Positions 11,487-23,587 of a DNA stretch of 64,000 nt are shown piece by piece. The position numbers and the translations under genes were made by a program. Origin of the DNA: Anisodus tanguticus (Eukaryota > Streptophyta > Magnoliopsida > Solanales > Solanaceae); NCBI GenBank assembly GCA_034509755.1, contig CM067544.1:10271501-10335500 (forward strand), read 5' to 3'. How positions within the stretch are numbered: position 1 is the first letter of the stretch; each line of letters begins with the position of its first letter. The notes under the pieces were generated by a model. It did not search any database and was not told where the DNA came from. It saw only the letters and a list, made by a program, of their open reading frames with translations.

Positions 11487-12181
11487 TTTCTGCTTGCTGT
11501 TACCTCTGTTTTGGACTCCTCATTCCACTTTAGCCTGATTAGGAGCTTATTTAAGAATCCAAAAACTGTCAAAGACATATTCATGTTATGTTCTTCATTT
11601 CATCTAGTAAAAGATAGGTTAGTTTAGTTTTTATGTTTTGCTCAAGTCTCTAGGAAACTTTAAACATTGGTGTTTTTTGTGGTGTTCATGCAAACAGTAG
11701 GTGATCAATTTGTTAAAAATAAATTTTAGGGGTTACTATTGCAAAAATAAGAAGTTCCCAATGATCATAATTTCAATAAAATTCAGGTTAAGGTTAATTA
11801 TTCAACTTCAAATATCCTATTTCAGATTAAAGTTGATAATCCTTCTAAATAGCTAAGTAAATAAAAACATTTATATATTTATATTAATAATTCTTGTGTC
11901 AACGGCAAGCTGCCTGCCTATAAGCGAGAAAGTAGGATGACTTGACTGCGACGGACAGGGGAGTAAAAGTCGGAATAGGAGTTCTAGGGCTCAACTGCTA
12001 GATGAGGAAAAAGAAAAATACAAGACATATGTGTGTGTAGTTGCAATAAAGAAGACAAATTCTTCTCCGATCTCTCTGTTTATCGATCTAATCTCAGTCA
12101 CCTGCTATTTGTTCGTACAAAGTGATTTTCTTATTTGGTTTAATTCATTATTTTTCTGTTAGTGTTATTGTGTGTACTTAG

Positions 12182-12363
12182 AAGGGGAGCCGTGGAGTAA
12201 CTGGTAAAGTTGCTGCCATGTGACCAGAGGTCATGGGTTCAAGCCATGGAAACAGCCTCTTGCAGAAATGTGAGGTAAGACTGCGTACAATAGACCCTTG
12301 TGGTCCGGCCCTTCCCCGGACCCTGCGTATAGCGGGAGCTTAGTGCACCGGACTGCCCTTTTT
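12182..12363 (+). mobile_element. Au-type SINE with 17-bp target-site duplication
   Basis: The tRNA-related head has 'gccgtggagtaactgg' (A box) and 'ggtcatgggttcaagcc' (B box). The body then runs 'aatagacccttgtggtccgg', 'gtatagcgggagc' and 'ttagtgcaccgg', and ends in a T run. This is the pattern I know for Au SINEs of plants. The sequence 'ttattgtgtgtacttag' flanks it on both sides (12165-12181 and 12364-12380). It lies within the intron that ends at 12402, immediately before the SHG1-like coding start. Confidence 0.93.
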
Positions 12364-12412
12364 TTATTGTGTGTACTTAGCTGATTCTTGATAACTGAAC
12401 AGGATATTGACG

Positions 12413-14378
12413 ATGGAATCATCACCATCATCTTCGTCTGTCATAACGCCAGAAGATGTAATGGGGACACTGATGAACGATGGAACAATTGATTCCATGA
12501 GGTTGAAAATCATTACTCAGCTAAAAGCTAATGTACGTTTTGCTTTATCCTCCCTCCGATTTACTTTTTTTTCAAACATGGGTTTTGCTACAAATGCTCA
12601 TCTAAGATTGTAAGTCAGTGAGTGCCAAGTACTATGGGACCCATAACTCTTTCGTAATATGATTGCAGGATTACTAAAAATATGTATATCGAAAAAGATT
12701 TCTCTCTTTAAGAACTCAGACATTGAATGTGAGGGTATACACATTGCCTGAACATGCATCAGCCCCTTGTTTTCATTACACTGATAATCCATTTTTTTTT
12801 GTCATGTAGGAAGAACTCAAAAATACCACCATAAAGATGGTTGAGCAAAGCAGGGTTCTGAACACCCCTGGTGCGGAAAAGCAGACCAAAAGGGAGCTCT
12901 TTGACGCATTGCGGCAAGAACTAGAGTATGTTTGTTCTTTGTTCTGGTTTTGCTTTTGCATTATCTCAAGAAGTTCAAGTTTGACAGCATGAATTAAAAT
13001 TGAAAGTCTCATTTTTAGAAACACCCTAACACAGAATTGTGCAAGAAAGGAAAATTATTCTATGCTATTAACCTTAACAAATCGAAAGAATTTAAAACAT
13101 TCTAACACTGAACTGCTGCATCAATTCTCGACTTTCACCAGGGCCCTGAAATTGAGTTTATCAACCTAAATTGGAAAGTCAAGTGAAGCATGTTGAAAGA
13201 ACTCACGGTTTAATGACTTATCAGTACCACTGATGATTCTCTGGACTTTCAGTACATTTGCTCGCATAAAAACTTGGTTTTTTGACTGGCTTGCAAAATC
13301 TTCTCAGAAGATTGAATTGAAATACATTAGGGGAATTTTTTTCTCTTATTATACTTGTAAATGTGGTTCATATTGTAATTTTAGTATTTTGTTTTGCTTA
13401 CACTATTTTGGTTGAGATAATCCTCAAGTGCGGAGTATTGAGATAATATCGACCCAAATAGAGCATTTATGATATTTTGGATTCATTCAGCCGACCTCAA
13501 CTAGGATCTTGATATTAGACGTCTGTTGTTGGAGATGCTGATGCTTTATAATTAGAGCTTAAAATTTCTGTGATCTTAATCAACGTTGTTCATTTATAGA
13601 GTACTATTTCGTAGAAAACTGAATCTTGTACGATATCCAAGTTTGTCAGATTTAATCTGCTCCTTTATTTTTACCAGGAGTTGGAGATGCCCATTGCTCC
13701 TGCACACCCTGCTTAGGATGCGATGATGCTAAAATTTCCACGTGCTTGCCAATGTTCTTAATTTATTCTAGAATAAATCCCACGAAATCTCGCATACGTC
13801 ATCTCATTTGTGAATTTACAAATTTACCGCGGCAGAAAATCAGTGTGTCAATGCCTTTCCCTATTTTAAACGCTTCAGACCTTGCTGACTGAACACAAGT
13901 AGATGATCACTGTTCTCATTTTGGTTTGAGTCAATGCTAAGATTAGGAGGCAAAGAATAAGTCCACTTATTCTTTAGGTTGCCACCATTTGATTTTTAAT
14001 ATCTGCTTGCCCAATTTTTGCTGTAGGACTTCAGTGCTTGAGAAAGCCTCTAAATCAGTTTGGGAGCTTATTTTGGATAACAATGGGATAGGGAAGGAAA
14101 TTAGTGAAACTGTTGAACAAGTATTCTGTCGGTTGAGTGGAAGAGAAGCACCATTATTTGTGTCGGATTTTGGACCTCAACAAGAGAAAGGGAAAGAGAA
14201 AAAGAGTGGGCAGAAAGAGGAAAGCGAGGAAACTGGGAAAGATAAATCTGAATCTGCAGCAAAGAAGAGAAAGATGAACACAGAAGAGGAGTTTGATGGA
14301 GCTGTCTGCAAATCTAGTGATAAATCAACCTCATCAGATGATTCTAGTAAAATGCCGCCACCAAGTGTGAGAACCTGA
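12413..14378 (+). CDS. SHG1/BOD1-domain protein (COMPASS Shg1-like), 195 aa
   Basis: Three coding exons, 12413-12532, 12810-12925 and 14027-14378, splice in frame with GT/AG borders to give 195 residues. The ATG at 12413 is the first in the exon after an AG acceptor. Residues about 12-118 form a helical domain: PEDVMGTLMNDGTIDSMR, then TKRELFDALRQELE, then a helix around VLEKASKSVWELI. I recognise the layout of the Shg1/BOD1 domain. The domain is named after yeast Shg1, a subunit of the Set1 H3K4 methyltransferase complex; the animal relatives BOD1/BOD1L act in chromosome orientation and with SET1. The tail from 120 on is low-complexity and rich in Lys, Glu and Ser, with a likely nuclear signal KKRK at 158-161. 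The plant role is not known to me. The gene looks intact. Its upstream intron carries an Au SINE. Confidence 0.8.
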
Positions 14379-16077
14379 ATCAACTCCATTGTGTCTTATC
14401 CGCGAGGGTATTCTTTTCGCCCTGCCCTCTTTTTTGTTCGCAGATATCAGGAGAATCCTTTTCACCTAAACTGTCTCAACATATTTAACTTGTTACTGGT
14501 CTGTGTTCAATACTAAAAAGTTACAACTTATCTCTAGGTGTTAGCTTCTTTGAAATCTATGTAGCTGTATCAGTTACTCCCGAGCTTCCACAATGAGCAT
14601 TGCTTTATATCTTGTCCCAATAGAAAGTAGAATAAGTTTTATATTGGTATCGAAATAATCTTGTTTAAAGAAGTTTATGGTATAATTTGGAGTATAGTTT
14701 TGAATTCTTATAAATTAAAAAAGATAAGTTAGACATGTATCTTCAAAACTCTATCACATCAAATTATTTAGTCAATGAATCTAATTCGAAAAAATTCTTA
14801 TTCAGTTGTCATTCTCCTGTGAAGTAAGGTTCAGTAGATGGGCTTAATGTTGTATGTTTATAATTAGAAATTGTTGTTATTTTTATATGCTTTTAATTTA
14901 TGCGTATATAATTGAAAGTTATTAATATTTCAAAGACTTGTTCGCCATGTACATCGAGAATAGATATGTGAAGAGGTATTTACATTTAAGAAATCTAAAT
15001 ATTGAAACTGAGGACTTGTTAACAAGAAGTAATTTTTGTTAGTACCAGTATCTTTTGAATTCAATAGTATTAGGCTTTAGACAAAAATTCTAAAACATTC
15101 AAACTAAGAACTGATGAACTTGGATTTCTAATAATCTCCGATGTTGATCAGAAACCTCGCCGGAACCTCGAAGTGGTGTTTCAATCGGCAAACCAAACCC
15201 AATTTCAATCGGAGAAACTGATTTTCAGGGAGAAGGGCTATGGTGTTTTAGTTGGCCGGAGGGAGTGGGATTTCACGTGGGTCTTAGACTCGGATAAATG
15301 GCCGGAGGGAGGGAGTGAGATGGTGGCGGAGGACGGAGGTCACAGTGGTGACCTAATAAAAATAGTCTTTTTTTATTGACACATGTCTTGGATCCATTCA
15401 GTAGCAAAAGGAAAAAAAAAATAAGAAAAGAAAAAAAGTTGGCATTTCACGCCCTTTATAGTAGTGTAATGCACGTATTAGGTCATCTCAACAAATTGTG
15501 TCCAAGTGGCACAATAAACGTGTTCTTGGAGGGTTCAAATGGAATCTGTTTTAATTTGAGTGTTCAAGTGGAATTTCTGGACAAATTTAAAGGTCTGTCT
15601 GTGTATTACGCCTACACGGATGAAAAAAAGAGATATATACAATACGAAGACCCATTTTAACATGCATAGGAACACATATTATATGAATAAAAATAGTCAT
15701 ATAGCTTTCTATATTTACTGAAATACCCTTGGTCGTATCAAAAGGCTTTCACTTATTAATAGTTTAAATTTAAATTAAACCATTAATATAAAATCCTATG
15801 GGTAACCAAAGTCCACCCTCAGATTTTGAAAAGAGGCTTTCATTATCAAAATCCGTTTCTTTGTTTAACACTACCAAACTAAATAATCACAAGTTGATTA
15901 ACAAAAGTATATGTGCATCTTCCTCGATCCCAACTTTCAATAATCAAAGTGCGCACCTTTAAAGTTAGGTAAAGTCTAAACTCTACTACTGGCCAATCAA
16001 TTATGTGTGCATTTTTTGCAGTCATCTTGAGTAGTTAATTGCAATTTGACATTCTAAAGATTCCAAGTTTCTGGTTA
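14379..16077. other. Intergenic region after the SHG1-like gene
   Basis: Starts with the probable 3' UTR, then AT-rich DNA. The segment 15136-15657 is GC-richer and contains two open frames (15173-15379 and 15376-15657 on plus). I do not recognise either protein, and they lack clear coding character. It may be an old repeat or gene fragment. Confidence 0.4.
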
Positions 16078-16503
16078 GTTTCTAATAAGGGTGGCCAGTG
16101 GGACGGGACGGGATGGGATTTGGGGGATGGGATTTGGAGGGACGGGGTGGGTGGTCAGGATCGGGACTTGGCGGGCTGAGATAGGGGGGACGGGAAGAGA
16201 TCCCGTCCCATCCCACGTCCCGCCGGAAGAGGTTACGGGTTTTGGGGGGACGGGACGGGTCGGGTAGGGTATGGGGATTTGGGGGAATTTTAATTTTTTT
16301 ACACTTAATTTAAATATATATATATATATATAAACACTTAAATAATTGTAGAAGATAGTGAATAAAAACATCCCAAGACTGTTTTTGTGCCTCTTATATT
16401 ATTTAATATAAATATGATTTTTTTGTAATACAATTTCAAAATTACAACTTTGTTTCGTAGTTCAAAAGTTGCAAATCACATAGTAAAATTGCCATTAAAA
16501 ATT

Positions 16504-18915
16504 TTACATATTCAACCATACTCTTTCTAATTTCCGCACTATCTCTTGAGGATCTTTTATTGGAATTGGAAGTTGTTGGTCAAATTGTTCGACGTCACTT
16601 CCTGCTCCCTCATATAAGATTTTGTTGTAGTTGTAGTCGTCTTCTTCGTTGATCTCTGGTTGACCGCACCTTCTACGCTCTGCTCTAATCCAATCTCTGA
16701 ATAAAACTGCAATCTCCAAGCTGTCTCCCATCAATGAGTGTTTGTGCTCTTCTATTTGAAATCTTCCACCAGAACGATTTCAGAAGCTGTTGATGATGCT
16801 TGAATATTCAACACATCTCGGGCCATCTTTGATGTGTCGAAAATGTCTTCTCACTCTCCCTCCAGTATTTTAGCAAGTCTTCATGTCCATCTTCATTGAC
16901 AATTGATTCGTACGGTACAACACCTTGCAAAACATAAACATCAAACTCGCTAATTTGTGAAGCACTTAAACCACTATACATTCTATTTCAAAGGCCTTGA
17001 ATAGTTGAAGCAGAAACTGCGTGTGTTTTTATAAGGTTGAAGTGAAGTAGAAGAAGATGGTACAGATGTTGGTTGATTATTTGCACTTTGCTCTTCACAA
17101 TACATATATATATTTTTGCATTCAATGTGTATGCTAGACATAACTTCTTCTTTAGTTGATTCGTAAGTTGGTTCTTCAGTTGGGTCTGTTGAAAGTATTT
17201 CTAAGCTTTCATAAATCGTTTCAACAAGTGCTTTACAACCGTTTACTTTAATAGTAGGATTTAATACAACACCAATAAAATAAATAGTGAGAATAGGAAA
17301 AAAATATTTTTTTAAATTTTATAAACATTTTTAATAGCTGACGCGTAAGTTGGTTTTTGCATATATTCATTAAGTAACAAAAATATTAGAGTTATATAAA
17401 ATAACATAGATGAAATAGTAGGATAATAAATTTCAGAAAATTCCTTGGTAGTTAGAAAAATTTTCTCTAAAAATACAATAAGTTCCAAAATTTTATCCCA
17501 ATCATCATCTACAAGCATATCCGTTGGATTTTGATTATGGGTGTTAAATAATAAAGTTATAGGTCTTTTATACTCGTGAGCAACAACTAATTGTTCATAC
17601 AAAGAATTTCACCTAGTCGCAACTTCTTCTTCAATTTTTCTATAAGGTAATCCACAATCATGACAAGTTTTTTTATACTCTTTGCGTTTTTGTATTTTAT
17701 TACCTTTAAAAATAAAGTTTATAGCAAATTATACTTTATCAAAGATGTCTTTAAAAAGTTTTAGGTCATCCTTTACAACTAAATTATAAATATGCACATC
17801 TAATATGAAAAATATGGGGAAAAGATGGAGTAAATCGAGTTTTTAAAAGTTTTACAGCATAATCATTAGAAGCGGCATTATCTAATGTAATAGTCATAAT
17901 TTTATCAGTAATTTCATAATATTCACAAATTTCATGAATATTTCTTGAAATAAAATATCAGTGTGCCTATCATCAATATATCTATATGCTAATATACGTT
18001 TTTGCATAGACCAATTCTGATCTATCAATGACATGTAACAGTTAAATAATCATTACCGTTAGTACTACGGCCTATGTCAGAAGTGGTAGTCACTTTGTCA
18101 TTAAAATGATACAATGCATAACATAAATATCGTTGATATTCATGCGCAAATTTAAAAACATCTCTTTTAACAGTTGATCTAGGAAAACCGTTAAAAACAA
18201 GATTATATGTTTTTCGAATGTAATGAATAAAACCAGGAGAGGAAGGAAATGAAAAAGACAAACTCTCCACAATAACTAATTTTGCTATATTTTCCCTATC
18301 TCTGTGTTTATCATATTTAGGACCTATAGCTCCCCCGTCATCGGGTTATTCGGCCTTGTACTTGATCGGCGACACTATGTGAACCTTGTCTCGACTCAGA
18401 AGGCATTTGCACACCCGATTTTTAGCCAAGTATTGGTTATACCTTGCTTTATGAGAGTTTTCTACATGTTTCATTAAACCTCCCGTCCCACCTTGACCTT
18501 TTCCAGTTTTAAATTTATAAACTTCGCGACAAATTTTACAAATAGCTAGTTGATTAGGAATGTCCCTATCAAAAAAATCTCATGCATGTGATTTTAATTT
18601 TCGTTGTCTTTGTCCTCGACTCATACTGGGGGAATATGCATTCTAGTTTTAGTTTAAGCCTGAGACTTAGTGTGAGCCTGAGGTGGAGGCGCACTAGTGG
18701 GTGTGTTATCTAAATTATCTTCTAATTCATTTTCTAAATTAAAGTCTGGTTCAGATGCAGAATATACCTCATGATCTAATGGTATATTAGTATTAACATT
18801 AAAAAATCAGTTTCATCTACATGAGTAAAATCATCGTAATTAGGATTACTAGAAGATGCACCCTTACCCTGTTACCCCTAGTACATCTACTAGAAAAACG
18901 TCAACTTCGTTCCAT
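16504..18915 (-). pseudogene. hAT transposase pseudogene (BED finger and dimerisation domain)
   Basis: Reading from the likely ATG at 18913-18915 downward there is an early stop (MERS then stop). A BED zinc-finger region follows at about 18430-18570: CKICREVYKF followed by GGLMKHVENSH, that is CxxC and HxxxxH spacing. The transposase body is at 18025-18270, including FHFNDKVTTTSDIG-like sequence, and at 17312-17602. The C-terminal hAT dimerisation block is at about 16640-16770: SGGRFQIEEHKHSLMGDSLE followed by IAVLFRDWIRAERRRCG. Several stops and frameshifts separate these pieces. The hAT family assignment is firm and the protein is not functional. Confidence 0.88.
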
Positions 18916-19299
18916 TATAATTATGCAAATAAATAATTAAAGTTAATGAAATTAAGTACGATACTTAAAATTAAGTAACAATAATAATTTAAAGAAGGAA
19001 CGAAAGTATCAAACGCCGACGTAACGTCGACGTGTAATCGAGGTTGAAAATTGAAACTTTCGATAATCCTCAAGCTAGTTGGCAACTTCACTCTCAATTT
19101 TTGAACGTTGATAGAAGTTAGAAAATAAAATAAAATATTTAGTGTGCAATGTAGACTTGTAGAGAAAGAGAGATTGTAGGAAGATTTGTGAGAAAAATGA
19201 AGAGGAAAATGAGGTAATTATAGTTGAGAAATAGGGTTAAAGTATAAATATACTAACTTAGGAGTTAAAAATAAATATTAAGGGGATAGGGGGGTTTAT

Positions 19300-19320
19300 G
19301 GGGGGGGGGGGGGGGGGGGG
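19300..19320. repeat. G21 homopolymer
   Basis: Twenty-one G in a row inside the hAT element. The length is likely unreliable in any assembly. Confidence 0.9.
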
Positions 19321-19699
19321 AAATGGCCGTTATTAGCTGTTGCCAACGGCTAAAATCAAAATTTGGTCGTTGTGCAACGGTTATTTCTGCAGGGGGGACG
19401 GGGCGGGCCGGGTCGGGGGTAGGATGTGCGGGATCGGGATGGGCGGGGCGAGCCCTAGTCCCGTCCCGAGTTCGATCCCCTATACCGACGATGGACATTC
19501 CGATTTTTGGGGGGGGGCGGGCAGGTTGCGGAACGGGCCGGAGCGGGATCGCGCCGTCCCGGCCCACTAGACAACCTTAGTTTCTAGATTAAACAATCGA
19601 TGTATATATATATACTTGATGGGTGCTAAGTATGAAAGTTGTTGGCCGTTAATTAAATTTATCCTATGGGTATGGCCACGGACATAAATATTGATTTTT

Positions 19700-19847
19700 T
19701 ATACTCCCTCCGGTTCAAAATAAATGTTTTTTTAGCCACTTGAGTTAATTTTTGAAATTAAGTTAGATTAACTCAATATTTTAAAATTAAAACATTCAAA
19801 TTTAATAACTATACGAAACTACTATAAATTGCAATTTGACATTCTAA
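19700..19847 (+). mobile_element. Stowaway-like MITE remnant
   Basis: Begins with TA and then 'ctccctccggttcaaaataa', which is close to the classical Stowaway (Tc1/mariner) terminal sequence. I do not find the matching inverted end, so the copy is truncated or degenerate. Confidence 0.55.
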
Positions 19848-20100
19848 GTAGGCGTTTGGACATGCGATTTCATCTCATGAGATGAAATCCCAAATCATCC
19901 AAAAAGGCATGATTTGAGATTCCAAATCATGATTTTAAATTTTTAAATGTAAAAGTTGACCCATAAGTTTATATTTTGTAAAGAAAGATTCATAAGTTGG
20001 TAGATATATTTATCAATCATATTTACCAACCATTTATATCAAATATTAAAAGATCTACAAGTTGGTAGTATATTTATAATAAATTTACTCTTACCAACCA
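19848..20100. mobile_element. Probable MITE fragment ('ggcgtttggacatg' type)
   Basis: Starts 'gtaggcgtttggacatg', a terminal sequence I associate with a common Solanaceae MITE, followed by the perfect palindrome 'gatttcatctcatgagatga' (continuing to 19891). The far end is lost at the junction with copia sequence near 20100. Confidence 0.45.
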
Positions 20101-21157
20101 TGTGGGATATACCCAAAAGTTGGGGGGAAGAGACGCATGAAAAAGTAAGGTACGAATCATATTGTTAATGGTGGCGGAGAATTCGTTCGACTTTACCATT
20201 TTGAGGGGAAGTATGGGGGAAGGAAAAATGAAATACCATGCCATTAGCCGCACAAAATTTGTGAAAGAAAGAATTATTAAACTCACGACCATTGTCACAT
20301 TGAAACATTTTTATTTCTTTTTCAAATTGTGTTTTAACATACGTACGAAATTCAAGAAGCTTGGAGTAAACCTGAGATTTATAGTGGAGCTGGTAGACCC
20401 ATAGGAAGTGCGAAAAATCATCCAAGAAGGGCCAAGTTTGGCTAATTTTAGATTTTAGGAATAACTGAGATATTTTGAGTGGATAGGTTAAAGTGAACCT
20501 TTGGTTTAAAAATCCTATATTGTGCACGGGTTTCCATTCGGCGAGTGGGGACGGTCACTAGTTGGACAGAAGGGATGGGTGTCGGGGTAGTGGTGTTGGG
20601 CATTGGCTGACAGGGTGACGAGCAATGTGTCGGGGAAGTGGGGTGGGACAGTGACTGGCAGGGTGTCGGGACAGTGGCTTGCGGCAATGGGGTGGGTGAC
20701 TCGACGAGATAGAGGAGCAGTGGTATGGGGATGTCGTCATGCAGAGAGGTTGTGGCAAGGTTACTGTTCGACGGGATGGGTGGGGTTGACGAATCGAATG
20801 GGGTTGGTGGCGGTACGGCCGGAGGTGGCGGATATTGTAGTGCATTTTAGATGAGAGGTGAGGTGTCCGGGTCATTAAGGAATCCATAATCAATGGATCA
20901 GAATTGGTGAATGTTGGCAAATGGGAAGATGTTATCCTCAAACGTGACATGACGCGAGACTATGATTTTGCATGTGGACACGTTATAACATAAGTACCCT
21001 TTATGATTCGACGGGAACCCCAAGAAGACACACGGAGTGGTACGGGGTGCTAATTTGTGAGAGACGGTGGAGGCAAGATTCGGGTAGCATAGACAGCCGA
21101 AAATTCGAAGGTGATCATAGGTGAATATTGGCAAATGGGAAGACGTTCTCCTCAAAT
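20101..21157 (-). mobile_element. Rearranged Ty1-copia fragment, pol segments out of order
   Basis: Reading down the minus strand the pieces are: FEENVFPFANIH; then the integrase tail YDHLRIFGCLCYPNLAS to RHVTFEDNIFPFANIHQF; then the linker ETRAQYRIFKPKVHFNLSTQ to PKLAKLGPSW; then the integrase core LDDFSHFLWVYQL, QCDNGREFNNSF and SPQNGKVER to LPPNFWVY. In a normal copia the integrase core precedes the tail and linker. The junction near 20420 falls within a few bases shared by the two sequences. The sequence resembles the 36340 and 56909 elements. No LTR is present on this side. Confidence 0.85.
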
Positions 21158-21959
21158 GGAGAGATTGATGACGATGTCAGACATCATATTAGGTTAGGGT
21201 GGATGAAATGGAGGCTTCGCATCTGGAGTATTGTGCGATAAAAAAGTGCCACAAAAACTTAAAGGCAAGTTCTATAGGGTGGTGGTGGGCAGAGTGTTGG
21301 GCAGTCAAGACTTCACACACCCAAAAGATGAAAGTTGCGGAGATGAGGATGCTAAGATGGATGTGGGGAATACAAGGAGGGATTGAATTAGATAATAATT
21401 ATATCAGGGACAGAGTGAGAGTGGCTTCGGTGGAGGATAAGATGCGAGAAGCTAGGTTGAGATGGTTCGGACACGTGCAGATGAGAGACATAAATGCCCC
21501 AGTGCAGAGGTTTGAAAGGTTGGCTATGAACGAGTATATGAGGGGTAGAGGTAGGCCGGGGAAGTATTGGGGAGATGTGACTAGACGGGATATGGCGCAG
21601 GTGCAACTCACTAAGGATATGACCTTAGATAGAGGGTTATGGAGGACACATATTAGGGTAGAAAGATAGTAGGTAGTCCAACGTTGTCCTACCTACGCTT
21701 ACAAACTGGTAGTTGTAGTATTATTATTGTAGTCTCGCTTAGCCTGTCATATTGCCTTATAGTCCCTTGTCGTTTGATTTATGCAGCTATGTGTATTTTG
21801 TTTGTCTTATTTACTTGCATTATCTATTACCTCTTTTTGCTTCTTTCTTTTTCAGAATGCACTGTCCTGACTTACGTACTTTGTGTGTCTTACTTTGCTT
21901 GGGCTTGTGCTTTGTCTTGAGCCGAGGGTCTTTCGAAAACAATCGCTCTACCTACCAAG
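21158..21959 (+). mobile_element. RTE-type LINE, 5'-truncated, left part (split by Ogre-like element)
   Basis: The plus frame reads EIDDDVRHHIRLGWMKWRL, SGVLCDKKVPQKLKGKFYR, then after a small deletion AECWAVKTSHTQKMKVAEMR, MLRWMWG, EDKMREARLRWFGHVQMRD and GRGRPGKYWGDVTRRDMAQ. This is the C-terminal end of the reverse transcriptase ORF of the plant RTE-type LINE. A 3' UTR follows, ending in the tail 'gagccgagggtct', 'aatcgctctacctacc'. It is cut at 21959 by the Ogre-like element and resumes at 32497. Confidence 0.88.
21955..21959. repeat. Target-site duplication CCAAG, left copy
   Basis: CCAAG directly before the Ogre-like element and again at 32497-32501 directly after it. Confidence 0.9.
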
Positions 21960-23587
21960 TGTCGCGCCCTATTTTCGACCCGCTCGAGGTCAAAGCGGGG
22001 CACGGCGTGTTCGAGTGATTCCTGGGTAAAGAATTGAGGAGTCGCCACCTAATTATTTTTTATGGTGAATTAGGACACCTAAATATTTAAACTAAATGCT
22101 GCAATGTAACTCCAATTTTAAGGTCTGCGAAACTAGCGAGATTCTAGGTAAGGGTTTTTTATTATCCTAAAGGGAAGGGGTTAGGCATCCTTTAAGATCC
22201 GCTAACTTGCGGTTATCCGGTCAAACTCAGGTTAATTATTACTAGAAAAATATATGTTTTTACAAGTATAACAGATTTAAAGATGTTTGCAAATAATTAG
22301 TAAATGATGCATTTTAAAAAGAAAGATACATGTAGAGATTTTTTAAATATGCATTTGTATGGTATTTAAAGAGAAATACATGTAGAGTTGAAAAAATATG
22401 TATTTGACAATTGATAGTAAAGCAAATTATTTATAATGCCAAAGAAGTAAAATTTGGGGAATCAATGAATTGTAAATTGACAAAAGATAAACTTATTCGG
22501 TATGATTTAATAAAGCAAATAAAAGATGACAAAAGTTGTTTTGAAAATCTTGAATACGCGTGACGAGCCTAAAATAAATAAACTAGCGAAGGATTTCTAA
22601 GTTTGAATTTAACCGAGCCTACAAATAAATAAGCTAGCGACGGGTTTCAAATCTTAAACTACCCTATGAATTAATCCTAAGTTTGCCTATTCTAAGCATT
22701 TCAATAGTTACATAAGTGCGATAAATAATATTACAATACAAAGCGGGATAAAAGCTGAATTAAAGAAAGAAATAAAATAAATAAACACCGAGGAATAATC
22801 TGCCTTTATTTACTTTAATCCCCGCAAGTTTGTCAAGAACAAACGGTTAGAAACAAATTAAATACAAATAACTTCATATCCGTATTCAAAACAAAGAATG
22901 TTTTGATCACGGAGGGCTCGAACTTAAATTTTGAAAAGAACATTCCAATCACGTCGTGGTGCAAACATATGACTAATGTGGTTTATTTTGATTGCCTCGC
23001 CTACTAAACGTGTTGGTCTCTCGGGTGAAATAGAAAAGATCACTATAATCACATCGTGGTCGCGAATATATATTTCACCTCGCCTACTAAACATGTTGAT
23101 CTCGGATGAAATAAAAGGTTTAAGTCTTCATCATTGCCCGAAGTTATATTTTCCGCCTTTACGACTGTGGAGGCCTCAAAATCGACGGATATTTTTCATC
23201 GGCCGTGTAGTATCGTGTTCAAATCGGAAAATTAAAATGAAACGAAACTTAAAAAAAGAGGGTAAAAAAGTAATTTAAAATACGCGAGGCGGTGTTTAGT
23301 TTAAAACAAGAAACAAGAACAAAGAATTTGAAACGAAAGCAAGGACGGTAAAAACAAGAAGCGTAAAATAATTTCCGAAAAAGAGGCGGTGTTTAGTTTA
23401 AAAAAAAAAATAGTAAAATATCCGTTGCCGGATACTCAAAACGATCTTTGAAAAACGAGAGGAGTGAAACGAAAGAAAAGCGCGGCCTCGAACTCAATTT
23501 CGTCGGCCTTAATGCAATATTAATAAAACAATAAAACAATAAAAGCAACGAGCAAAAGTGAGCAATTTAAGTATCCGACCCAAGTTC

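Larger units (their letters stand above)
16086..19579 (-). mobile_element. hAT-family DNA transposon, 3.5 kb, inactive
   Basis: Both ends are inverted copies of each other: left 'taagggtggccagtggg', right (inverted) 'taaggttgtctagtggg'. The element is bordered by an 8-bp duplication GTTTCTAA/GTTTCTAG (16078-16085 and 19580-19587). This is the target-site size of hAT elements. Subterminal regions on both sides are packed with GGGACGGG-type words (16098-16262 and 19397-19564). The interior encodes a broken hAT transposase on the minus strand. A 21-base G run lies at 19300-19320. Confidence 0.9.

Noticed and set aside
12184..12255. A tRNA gene on the plus strand
   Set aside because: It is the head of the Au SINE, flanked by a 17-bp duplication.
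15376..15657. A 94-residue protein-coding gene
   Set aside because: No recognised family, a homopolymer A-rich start and no promoter or splice context. Listed only as unassigned sequence.
21199..21669. A 156-residue host protein
   Set aside because: The motifs (MKVAEMRMLRW, RLRWFGHV, GRGRPGKYW) are those of an RTE LINE reverse transcriptase C-terminus.
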